This document shows positions 15,043-22,421 of a stretch of DNA of 32,218 nucleotides, piece by piece (the first letter of the stretch is position 1; each line of letters begins with the position of its first letter). The notes beneath the pieces are model-generated. The model saw only the letters and a list, made by a program, of their open reading frames with translations, was not told the DNA's origin and searched no databases. Location: the IMG/VR virus record IMGVR_UViG_3300032291_000797, positions 1 through 32,218 of that record. One strand, given 5' to 3'. The DNA comes from a virus. Position numbers and translations under genes: made by a program.

Positions 15043-16719
15043 ATGGGAGCAGTAGCAGATTTTGTCGAAGACGTTGGTGACGCAGTAGGCGATGTCTTTG
15101 AAGCTGTTGGCGACGTTGTTGAGGACGTTGTTGAGGTAGTTGGTGACGTTGTTGAAAAGGTTGGCGACGTTGTCCAAGCGGTCATTGACGACCCCGTTCC
15201 TGTTCTGCTATCTGTTGCTGGCGCGGCTGTCGGCATTCCTCCATTTGTCACGATGGGTGCTATTACCGCCGCAAAGGGCGGAGACCTTGAAGACATCGCC
15301 CTTTCAATGGGTACGGCTTACTTTGCCCCCTCGGTTGGCAACGCAATCTCTTCCACTGTTTCCTCTACCTTCATTGAGGCTGGACTTAATGAGACGTTCT
15401 CTCAAGTCGCCAGCGAGTCAATCAGCAAAGGTTTGGTCAATGGTACTGTTGCCGAAATTAAGGGTGGCAGTTTTGATGATGGTTTTGCTGGTGGTTTCAC
15501 TGGCGGTATGGTTCAGGGCGGCGTTGGCGAAGTCGCCAGTTACGTCAAGCCAGACATCGTCGACTTGGCAATGGAAAGCGGCTTTGATTTAAATGACGCA
15601 ACATCCGCATTCAACGCTGGAGTGAAAGCGTTTTCTGCTGGCGTTACCTCAGAAGTCACTGGTCGCGGAGATTTCGCCACTTCGTTCACAACTAGCGCAA
15701 TTGGCTCTGGCGTTGATGCTGGGACTCGCTCTCTCAACTCAACAATTGACGAGCAGTTCAATACTGCCGCATTGGGGTGGAACGAAGAAAGCAAGGATGG
15801 TGAGGCTATTGACACCACCATTACAGGCGCAGGCATTCCAAACTCCATCGTTTCAGAAGTCCAAGTTTCTGATATTGGTGTGGATACAACAGCAAGCGCC
15901 AGCACATTTGATTCCGCTGAAATTTTGGAAGACACGTTAAACGCCTCATCTGGCAATGACACGTCTGTTACTTCGGACGCTTCAACCGCACCAGTGAGTA
16001 GCGCAACGGTAACTCAAGCGCCAACTGGTGAGACTGAAAAAGATTTCCAAGATTTGCTTTCAACGACAGACACAGCCTCTGATGACGTTTTGTCGACTGC
16101 TTCATCTACAGGCTTGCCAAGCGACGTTGTGGACATTGCTGAGAACTTAACAACAGCCGATGATGCTGACGTTGTTGACGTTGCCCCAACTGGCGCGTTG
16201 GCGTCAGTGTCTGAGAACTTACCAACAGTGTTGGATGCAAACGAGCAGGCGACTGTGGTTGCCTCTGATGCTCCAGTCTCTGAGAATCTTCTAACCAGCA
16301 CATTGGCTACAGACAAAGCGGCAGAACAGCCTACAGGTGGTTTGAATGCGGTATCAGCAACAGCCCCTCAAGACAAGATGGCTTCGTCTTTGGGTCTCAA
16401 GCCCACAGACATTACAAAGCCTGTGGTTGCCACGGTTGGCAGTTTGCTCAAGTCCTCATTGACTCAACCAAAGCGTCCAACTACAACTAGGCCAGCAACG
16501 GTCAAGCCTGTTGGCGGATTGAATACGGCAAGCGCAAAGCCTAAAGTGTCTGCGCCCCCCGCAAAAGTTGATGTGGCTAAATTGATACCAATTCAAAAAG
16601 CAACCCCAGTTAAGAAGCCAACAACAGTTGCCCCTCCAAAAACTTTGGCAAGCACTGCAAACCTAAGCCCTGTTAGCAATATTGCAGGCTTGACCTCATT
16701 GGTGAAAAAGGTAGGATAA
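15043..16719 (+). CDS. Internal virion/ejection-type protein with amphipathic N-terminal repeats
   Basis: 558 residues. Residues ~1-50 are an array of VGDVVE-like heptads that would form long amphipathic acidic helices. Residues ~50-80 (VPVLLSVAGAAVGIPPFVT, then MGAITAAKGG) are hydrophobic and Gly-rich, as in proteins that insert into membranes during genome ejection. The middle (~130-200) contains a GG-rich segment (DDGFAGGFTGGMVQGGVGEV); residues ~260-420 are acidic, Ser/Thr-rich and disordered; the C-terminus (~440-558) is Lys/Pro/Thr-rich. There is no signal peptide. It begins the block of large internal proteins. Ejection function is inferred from composition and position. Confidence 0.62.
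   Translation: MGAVADFVEDVGDAVGDVFEAVGDVVEDVVEVVGDVVEKVGDVVQAVIDDPVPVLLSVAGAAVGIPPFVTMGAITAAKGGDLEDIALSMGTAYFAPSVGNAISSTVSSTFIEAGLNETFSQVASESISKGLVNGTVAEIKGGSFDDGFAGGFTGGMVQGGVGEVASYVKPDIVDLAMESGFDLNDATSAFNAGVKAFSAGVTSEVTGRGDFATSFTTSAIGSGVDAGTRSLNSTIDEQFNTAALGWNEESKDGEAIDTTITGAGIPNSIVSEVQVSDIGVDTTASASTFDSAEILEDTLNASSGNDTSVTSDASTAPVSSATVTQAPTGETEKDFQDLLSTTDTASDDVLSTASSTGLPSDVVDIAENLTTADDADVVDVAPTGALASVSENLPTVLDANEQATVVASDAPVSENLLTSTLATDKAAEQPTGGLNAVSATAPQDKMASSLGLKPTDITKPVVATVGSLLKSSLTQPKRPTTTRPATVKPVGGLNTASAKPKVSAPPAKVDVAKLIPIQKATPVKKPTTVAPPKTLASTANLSPVSNIAGLTSLVKKVG
15073..15180 (+). repeat. Coding repeat of GTTGGYGACGTTGTT units
   Basis: Tandem imperfect units of roughly 15-21 bases (GTTGG[T/C]GACGTTGTTGA variants) encode VGDVVE/VGDAVG heptads at the N-terminus of the protein at 15043-16719. 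The repeat is a coding repeat; the strong periodicity of V/A and D/E favours an amphipathic helix. Confidence 0.7.
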
Positions 16720-16721
16720 AA

Positions 16722-19646
16722 ATGGCGATTCTAAAAAAACGAACATCAAGCAAGCAACTCCCAGAGGCGCGAGGTCTTGAACGCGCCCCGTTGGGGAGCA
16801 TCATTCGCAACGCTGAAGATGCGCCATCCATTTCTGGTGGTCGCGCTCCGTCTATCACGTCGGCAGGCGGAACTGGTGGGGCCAACACAATCACATCCTC
16901 TGGCGGCTCATCCAGCGGAGCAGGCTCTCTTGCACCAAGCACTTCGACAAACCGACCTGTGTTGACGAATGGCACGACTACAAAGCCAACGCTGACGTCT
17001 ACAACTAAGCCTGCAACAACAAAGCCAACCACAACTACAAAACCGCTGACGACAAAGCCAGCGGTTACGACTAAGCCTGCGGTCACAACTAAACCAACGA
17101 CCACAACAAAACCTGCGGTCACAACAAAGACTACGACAACACCAACGACGAAGACGACAACACCGACGTCTGTTGTAAAGCCTACCGTTACAAAGCCAAC
17201 CACCAACACGAACTCAACCACCAACAAGGTTGTGAACGCGCTCACGGGCGCGGCGCTTGGCGCTGGCACAAAATTGCTGATTGACAAGATTACTGGCAAG
17301 CCCACAGTGGTTAAGAGTGGCTCAACAGGCTCAACCACTTCTGGGTCGACCGTTAAGCCTTCTACTGGTGGCACAACAAAACCTGCCGCTGGCGGCACAA
17401 CAAAGCCGCCTACTGGCGGGACTACTAAGCCGCCTGCTGGAGGAACAGCGAAGCCTCCTATTACCAGTAAGGTTCTTACCGACGAAGAAGTTCAGGCTGA
17501 ACTTGACCGCGTGAAAAACTCTGAAGAGTCTTGGACGCCGCCAGAGGGCGCGGTGGATAACGGCGACGGAACTTACACGGTCACAGAAGATGGGATGGTT
17601 ACAACTTACAACTCCGATGGAACCATAGCGGGCATGGAGGCTGAGGCTGATACCACCGTTACTGAAGGCGGCGATTCGTCTGACGAAACTACTGGCGGCG
17701 GGACTCGCGGCCTCGGTGGAACAACTGCTGACTCAAATGATTCCATTGACGGTGAGGACACCACTGTTGCGGAAGGCTCTGAAGCAGAGTATTTCCAAGA
17801 TGACGACGGGAACATCTACACACAAAACGAAGACGGCACTTATGAGTTGTACTCAACTGCTGACGGCTCTGTTTATGACGACACAACTGTTGCTGAAGAA
17901 GGCGAATCCGATGATTCGCTTTATGCCGACAACACCTATGAAGACCCAGACACTGGCGCTATATGGACGCTTGCTGATGATGGCACTTGGTCTCAAGAGG
18001 GGGAAGACGTTACATATGATGACTCTCTGTATGCCGACAACACAGACTACACAGACGACACAGACGACACAGACTATACCGACTACACGTTGGCTGACAA
18101 CACAGACTACGACAGCTACGATTATGGAGACTACGAAGTGAAAAAAGGCGGCGCTATTAAGCGAAAAACAAAAGGCGGCTTGCCTCGCTTCGAGGACGGT
18201 GGCTACTCCGACACTTCGGAAGAAGTTCAACCTTGGCAGAACGTAAGCTACAACTACGGCGAAGAAGACGACCCATCGCTGACTGGTGATTTGAGTCTGT
18301 ACAGCGACGCTCCAGATGTTCGAAACACATACACATCTTTGTCGGATACGTTGGATGATGGGGAAGAAGCGGTGACCACTTCTGGCGGCACTGACTTTAC
18401 GCCAACCCCCGGCGTCCAATACTTTGACGATGGCTCATACATCCAGACGTTTGACGACGGAAGCACAATGACTTTCGACTCGGACGGTGAACTTGTCGAC
18501 ACAACAGACGCCTACCAAACCACAATGGATGAAGAAGGCAACTACATCGTCACTGATGGCTATGGCAACATGACCGTCTATGACCCTAATGGGAATTACA
18601 TCCCCGTAGGTGGCGGTCTTTCGACGCCCACCAAAATCACCAACGTCGGCGGCGGAACAAAGAAGCCAGTTTTGGGGAACGTCTTGGGCAACCAAGATAC
18701 AGCCCCAGACACTCTTGGCTCGGACTTCCTCAACACCATTACTGGCGCACTTGGAACAACAGCAGGCGCGGCTGGTGCTGGCGCTTTGATTGCCTCTTTG
18801 CTTGGTGGCGACTTTGGTGGCGGCACGGGTGCGCAAAATCAAGGCTTGGATATGTCGCAGGTCGGCATCATTAACCCACGCACAACCGATTTTGGAATCG
18901 GCCCAACAAACTTTGTGGGCTACGACCAATACGGCACAGACGATGGTGGGTATGTGCCGAACGAAGAGTTGTTGCGTAACTTGAACGCGCCGGGCTACAA
19001 CCCCGTGAATGAAGGCGACTACGGCTACGAAGAAGTTCCTGCCGAAGAAGAAGTGCCAGCGATGGCCTCTGGTGGTCTCTCTTCGATGGCAACCCCCGTT
19101 GCCTCCTACTACACCTTCGGACAACCTGCCGACATCTTGGCAAACTTGGGGATGCGTCCGCAACCCCCAACGAACCCGCCTGAAATGATGCCTCAGATTG
19201 GTCAGCAACAGCCGCCTCAACAAGCGCAACAACAAGGATTGCCACAGCAACAACCCCCTCAAATGGCGCAACAAACGCCACAGGGAATGCCACAGCAAGG
19301 CATGATGCCTCAACAGCAGGGCATGGCTCCTCCAATGCGTAAGGGTGGCTTGCCTCACGTTTCTAACGTGCCAATGACTCAAGGTCGAATGGACTTCCGT
19401 CAAGGCTCTGCCGTGCATGGAGAAGGCGATGGACAGTCTGACGACATCCCCGCTATGCTTGCAGACGGTGAATATGTGATTGACGCTGAGACAGTGGCTC
19501 AAATTGGCAATGGCTCAACTAAGGCTGGCGCACAGGCTTTGGACAAGTTCCGCGAGGGCATCCGCGCTCACAAGCGTTCTGCCCCCATCAACAAAATCCC
19601 ACCTAAAACCAAGGCGTTGACCTCGTATCTCAAAGGAGCAAAATAA
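16722..19646 (+). CDS. Very large low-complexity virion protein
   Basis: 974 residues, built of distinct blocks. Residues ~85-160: TTKP repeats; ~215-245: four GGTTKPPA-type repeats; ~250-450: acidic DDG/EDG repeats resembling DG.YTVTEDGMVTTYNSDG units; ~440-470: DYTDDTD tandem; ~473-490: basic KKGGAIKRKTKGGLPRFEDG; ~550-630: more D-G-S-Y repeats; ~665-690: hydrophobic Ala/Gly stretch (GTTAGAAGAGALIASLLGG); ~800-860: Gln/Pro/Met-rich; C-terminus GQSDDIPAMLADGEYVIDAE...GNGSTKAGAQALD, a signature frequent in large phage tail or internal proteins. It ends in a basic tail. No catalytic motif was recognised. Probably an internal or tail-lumen protein passed into the cell. The next gene starts inside the stop (TAATG). 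Confidence 0.6.
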   Translation: MAILKKRTSSKQLPEARGLERAPLGSIIRNAEDAPSISGGRAPSITSAGGTGGANTITSSGGSSSGAGSLAPSTSTNRPVLTNGTTTKPTLTSTTKPATTKPTTTTKPLTTKPAVTTKPAVTTKPTTTTKPAVTTKTTTTPTTKTTTPTSVVKPTVTKPTTNTNSTTNKVVNALTGAALGAGTKLLIDKITGKPTVVKSGSTGSTTSGSTVKPSTGGTTKPAAGGTTKPPTGGTTKPPAGGTAKPPITSKVLTDEEVQAELDRVKNSEESWTPPEGAVDNGDGTYTVTEDGMVTTYNSDGTIAGMEAEADTTVTEGGDSSDETTGGGTRGLGGTTADSNDSIDGEDTTVAEGSEAEYFQDDDGNIYTQNEDGTYELYSTADGSVYDDTTVAEEGESDDSLYADNTYEDPDTGAIWTLADDGTWSQEGEDVTYDDSLYADNTDYTDDTDDTDYTDYTLADNTDYDSYDYGDYEVKKGGAIKRKTKGGLPRFEDGGYSDTSEEVQPWQNVSYNYGEEDDPSLTGDLSLYSDAPDVRNTYTSLSDTLDDGEEAVTTSGGTDFTPTPGVQYFDDGSYIQTFDDGSTMTFDSDGELVDTTDAYQTTMDEEGNYIVTDGYGNMTVYDPNGNYIPVGGGLSTPTKITNVGGGTKKPVLGNVLGNQDTAPDTLGSDFLNTITGALGTTAGAAGAGALIASLLGGDFGGGTGAQNQGLDMSQVGIINPRTTDFGIGPTNFVGYDQYGTDDGGYVPNEELLRNLNAPGYNPVNEGDYGYEEVPAEEEVPAMASGGLSSMATPVASYYTFGQPADILANLGMRPQPPTNPPEMMPQIGQQQPPQQAQQQGLPQQQPPQMAQQTPQGMPQQGMMPQQQGMAPPMRKGGLPHVSNVPMTQGRMDFRQGSAVHGEGDGQSDDIPAMLADGEYVIDAETVAQIGNGSTKAGAQALDKFREGIRAHKRSAPINKIPPKTKALTSYLKGAK
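16974..17201 (+). repeat. TTKP-encoding repeat tract
   Basis: ACAACTAAGCCT-like degenerate units encode about a dozen TTKPA(V/T) or TTK(T/P) units at residues ~85-160 of the large protein. The tract is mucin-like, Thr/Lys/Pro-only and predicted to be extended and unfolded. Confidence 0.75.
17367..17457 (+). repeat. Four GGTTKPPA-type 24-base units
   Basis: Four successive 24-base units encode GGTTKPAA, GGTTKPPT, GGTTKPPA and GGTAKPP. Differences between units are mostly at third positions, pointing to recent tandem expansion with silent drift. Confidence 0.7.
18036..18134 (+). repeat. Acidic DNTDYTDDTD tandem repeat
   Basis: Repeats of GACAACACAGACTAC and ACAGACGAC type encode alternating Asp-Thr-Asp-Tyr. 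It is an Asp/Tyr-rich coding repeat within the large virion protein, immediately before a basic KKGG..IKRK segment. Confidence 0.7.
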
Positions 19647-20611
19647 TGGCTGGCTTATTTCAGGGTGACCCACTACCCGCGATTACCAAGACGACGGAAG
19701 CCCAACAGTCGGCTCCAGAGTTTTACACGAACTACCTGCAAGACATTGCCAACTTAGGCCAGAACGCTGTCCAACAAGGCGGTATTGCTGGCTTCAGTCC
19801 TTTGCAACAGCAAGCCTTCCAAATGGCCCCAGACGTCGCGTTTTCTGGCGCTGGGTCTATGGGTGCGGCTTCTCAATTGTTGGGCGAGGCGGGCGCTACA
19901 ACCGTCCCTGACGTCATTGCCGACTACATGAATCCCTACACATCAAGTGTGGTGGATGAGATGGGTCGATTGACCAACCGCAACGTCCAAGAAAACATCC
20001 TGCCAAACCTTGGCGCGGCGGCTGTTGGCTCTGGTCAGTTTGGCTCACGCCGTCAGTCTCAAGTCACTGGCAACGCTTTGCGCGACATCCAGTCCGACTT
20101 GTTGGGCAAGCAGATGCAGGCGCTCCAACAGGGCTACACAACCGCAGGCACGCAGGCTCAAACAGATTTGTCTCGCGCACTGAATGCAGGGCAAGCCTTT
20201 GAGAACTTGGGTCAAGCCCAACAAGGTTTGGGTGTGGCTGGCCTCAAGACCATGTCCGACTACGGCGCTCAACAGCAGGCTCAAGGCCAGAAGTTGCTCG
20301 ACTACCCAATGGCTCAGACCCAGCAGTTCGCTAAGTTGCTCCAAGGCTATCAAATGCCGATGGGTACAACCACGCAGTCGACTGGCTCCGAAGGTTACTC
20401 CAACAGCCCACTGTCGCAGATTGCTGGCCTTGGCTCTTTGGTTGCTTCTTTGTACGGTACTCCGCAACCGAAAAACAAAGATGGCGGCGAAATCAAAAAA
20501 GCAAACGGTGGCGGTGTACGCCTTGCCGATGGCGGCATGGCTCCTTCTGGCGCAGAATATCATGATGGCAACGGAAACTTTTACGATGCCGATGGCAACT
20601 TACTGGGGTAA
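19646..20611 (+). CDS. Internal virion/DNA-ejection-like protein
   Basis: 321 residues. Gln/Ala/Gly-rich with long predicted helices. Conserved-looking segments are SAPEFYTNYLQDIANLGQ (N-terminal), YMNPYTSSVVDEMGRLTNRN (~90-115), NLGAAAVGSGQFGSRR (~118-134) and NALRDIQSDLLGKQMQAL (~142-160). The YMNPY and GSGQFGSRR motifs recur in DNA-transfer-type proteins of podoviruses and related aquatic phages. The C-terminus carries KDGGEIKKANGGGVRLADGG, echoing the KKGGAIKRKTKGGLPRFEDG segment of the preceding protein, then YHDGNGNFYDADGN. No signal peptide. Probably one of the core proteins ejected with DNA. Confidence 0.62.
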   Translation: MAGLFQGDPLPAITKTTEAQQSAPEFYTNYLQDIANLGQNAVQQGGIAGFSPLQQQAFQMAPDVAFSGAGSMGAASQLLGEAGATTVPDVIADYMNPYTSSVVDEMGRLTNRNVQENILPNLGAAAVGSGQFGSRRQSQVTGNALRDIQSDLLGKQMQALQQGYTTAGTQAQTDLSRALNAGQAFENLGQAQQGLGVAGLKTMSDYGAQQQAQGQKLLDYPMAQTQQFAKLLQGYQMPMGTTTQSTGSEGYSNSPLSQIAGLGSLVASLYGTPQPKNKDGGEIKKANGGGVRLADGGMAPSGAEYHDGNGNFYDADGNLLG

Positions 20612-20614
20612 AGA

Positions 20615-22420
20615 ATGGCAATTCCAACACAAGGCGGTTTAGGCCAAGCCTCCGCCGCTCAAGCAAGACCCGCCGCACCAGTTCAAGCTGGCGGTAAGTT
20701 TGACGCAAGCGCTGTGCAGGCTGAGAACCTCGAAGAGATAACCAAGTCAAAACCGACTGGGTTAAAAGAAACCGTTATTGACGACCTTGGCGAACAACGT
20801 GAAGCAATGAACGCGGCACTGGTGCGCCTTCGTGAAGGTCTTGATTCGCGCAAGAACAGGCTCTTTGACCCTGTCTTGATGCAGACTGCCGCAGGCTTTT
20901 TAAAGCCAACAAAGACAGGCTCTTTTGGCGAGTCTTTGAGTTACGCCGCAGAAAACGCTGGGACAGCCGCAGAACGCGAAATGCTCCATGAGAAAGAGAA
21001 CCAAAAACTGGAACTCGAACTTGCGCAAAAAGAAATGGACTTCCGCCAACAGTTGGGCGGCGACCAGTTAATCAGCCAATTGATGGGTGGGCCAAAAGTT
21101 GGGGGCGCTCCTGCGCCTGCTGGCGGTGCTGTTGCTACACCTACTGGCGGTCTGCGAGTCCCCGGCACGGCTTCTCCCGTGGACGTGGCTACCGCTCCAC
21201 AGCCTGAGCAAGTGTTGACTGCGGCGCGTCAAGGCCGCATCCCAATTACCGACGAGGTGCTGTTGTTGGCAAGTCGCGTTGCGCCAAAGCTGTTGCCTAC
21301 GCTTAAAGAGATTCGCACGGCTCAAGAGGGTGAAGAGAAGAACCGAATTGAGCGTGAGAAGTTGGAGAAGACCACCCGCAAGGTTATTCCTCGTGGCGGT
21401 CGCACCGAGCGCGAAATGAATCAGGCCGAGTACACCCAGTACCAAGCCGCGCTTCGTCAGTATCTGAGCGATGGTGATGAGAACAAGTTGCTCAACTTCT
21501 ATGACAGCATGGGATGGTTGGAGGCGGAGCAGGCTCGTGGTCGCAAGATTCCAAAAGCTGGAGAAGCCTCCACTCCAATTAGCCCTGCCAAGTCTCAATC
21601 AGAGATGGAAGCCGAAAAAGAGACGGCAACCAAGACGGCGGCTGGTCGCGCTGAAGCCGCTGAGAAGTTGGCTTCACGTCTTGGCTTGCAAGCCGAGGCG
21701 GCGTTTGAGAACAGCAACATCGCCAACGACATGATTGGCTATGCCAAGAACAATCCGTTGGTGTTTGACATCATGAACCGCCCCGGCCTTGCTGGCGCAG
21801 TCTCTCGCGCTGTGCAAGAGGGTGTGAACGCTGGCAACTTCAACATCAACTTGCCTGCCAGCACCATCAAGCAATACGAACTCAGCGGCAACGACCTGAC
21901 TGCGTTGCAGATGTTCATGCAGAAGAGCGCACAGTTGCAGTCGCGTGGTCGTCAGTTGAACAGGACGCCGGGCGAAGGCTCCACGTCTGACTACGAAACC
22001 AAACTGCTTGGCGGCATCTATGCGTTGCCGTCCGACAGTCAACGCGCCATCATTCTGAAGTCCGACGCCCTCAAGATGCAGGGTATGTTTGACGAAGAGC
22101 GCTTCAAGTTGTGGAACCAAAAGAGCAAGCAGTCTGGCTATACCTACAACGACTTTCTTGTCGATGAGGACTTCAAGAAACTGAAGTCCGATTACCGCAA
22201 GACGCTTGACCGTGTGCGTGAAGACAACTTGGACTTGCTGTCACCACGCAAGAAGGATAAGACGCCTGCGGCATCCGCGCCTGCGGCTTCTTCGCCAGCG
22301 CCAGCAAAGCCAGCCGCAACACAAGCAACCCCGTTGCCATCAACCGACCCGTCTGTTCCTCCCAACTACATTCGAGACCCAAAAACTGGCGTAATTCGTA
22401 AGAAGCGCGAAGGGGAGTGA
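20615..22420 (+). CDS. Internal virion protein, helical
   Basis: 601 residues. Mostly charged helices: ~35-75 (DDLGEQREAMNAALVRLREG), ~110-150 (AEREMLHEKENQKLELELAQ), ~215-250 and ~330-360 (Ala/Glu/Lys coiled-coil-like). A folded-looking segment spans ~365-520 (NSNIANDMIGYAKNNPLVFD ... GEGSTSDYETKLLGGIYALP ... YTYNDFLVDEDFKKLKSDYR). The C-terminus is Pro/Ala-rich followed by NYIRDPKTGVIRKKREGE. There is no membrane segment or enzyme motif. Located between an ejection-like protein and the hydrolase-bearing protein, it is most likely a component of the internal core. Assignment is by context. Confidence 0.58.
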   Translation: MAIPTQGGLGQASAAQARPAAPVQAGGKFDASAVQAENLEEITKSKPTGLKETVIDDLGEQREAMNAALVRLREGLDSRKNRLFDPVLMQTAAGFLKPTKTGSFGESLSYAAENAGTAAEREMLHEKENQKLELELAQKEMDFRQQLGGDQLISQLMGGPKVGGAPAPAGGAVATPTGGLRVPGTASPVDVATAPQPEQVLTAARQGRIPITDEVLLLASRVAPKLLPTLKEIRTAQEGEEKNRIEREKLEKTTRKVIPRGGRTEREMNQAEYTQYQAALRQYLSDGDENKLLNFYDSMGWLEAEQARGRKIPKAGEASTPISPAKSQSEMEAEKETATKTAAGRAEAAEKLASRLGLQAEAAFENSNIANDMIGYAKNNPLVFDIMNRPGLAGAVSRAVQEGVNAGNFNINLPASTIKQYELSGNDLTALQMFMQKSAQLQSRGRQLNRTPGEGSTSDYETKLLGGIYALPSDSQRAIILKSDALKMQGMFDEERFKLWNQKSKQSGYTYNDFLVDEDFKKLKSDYRKTLDRVREDNLDLLSPRKKDKTPAASAPAASSPAPAKPAATQATPLPSTDPSVPPNYIRDPKTGVIRKKREGE

Positions 22421-22421
22421 T

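Noticed and set aside
15043-15060. N-terminal Met-Gly as an N-myristoylation signal linked to the acyl genes
   Set aside because: Bacteria have no N-myristoyltransferase and the sequence after Gly is not a good match; only a loose idea.
16673-17398. Reverse-strand open frame rich in Val/Gly
   Set aside because: It is the exact complement of the TTKP and GGTTKPPA repeats, which gives VV/GFV by chance; no initiation signal.
16974-18134. CRISPR-like or iteron-like repeats
   Set aside because: All the repeats are coding, degenerate at third positions and without spacers.
18435-19502. Long reverse-strand open frame (355 codons) opposite the large virion protein
   Set aside because: It is antiphase to a well-supported + strand gene, His/Arg/Leu-rich as expected for the complement of Gln/Pro-rich codons, has no ribosome site, and would need its own promoter inside the late operon.
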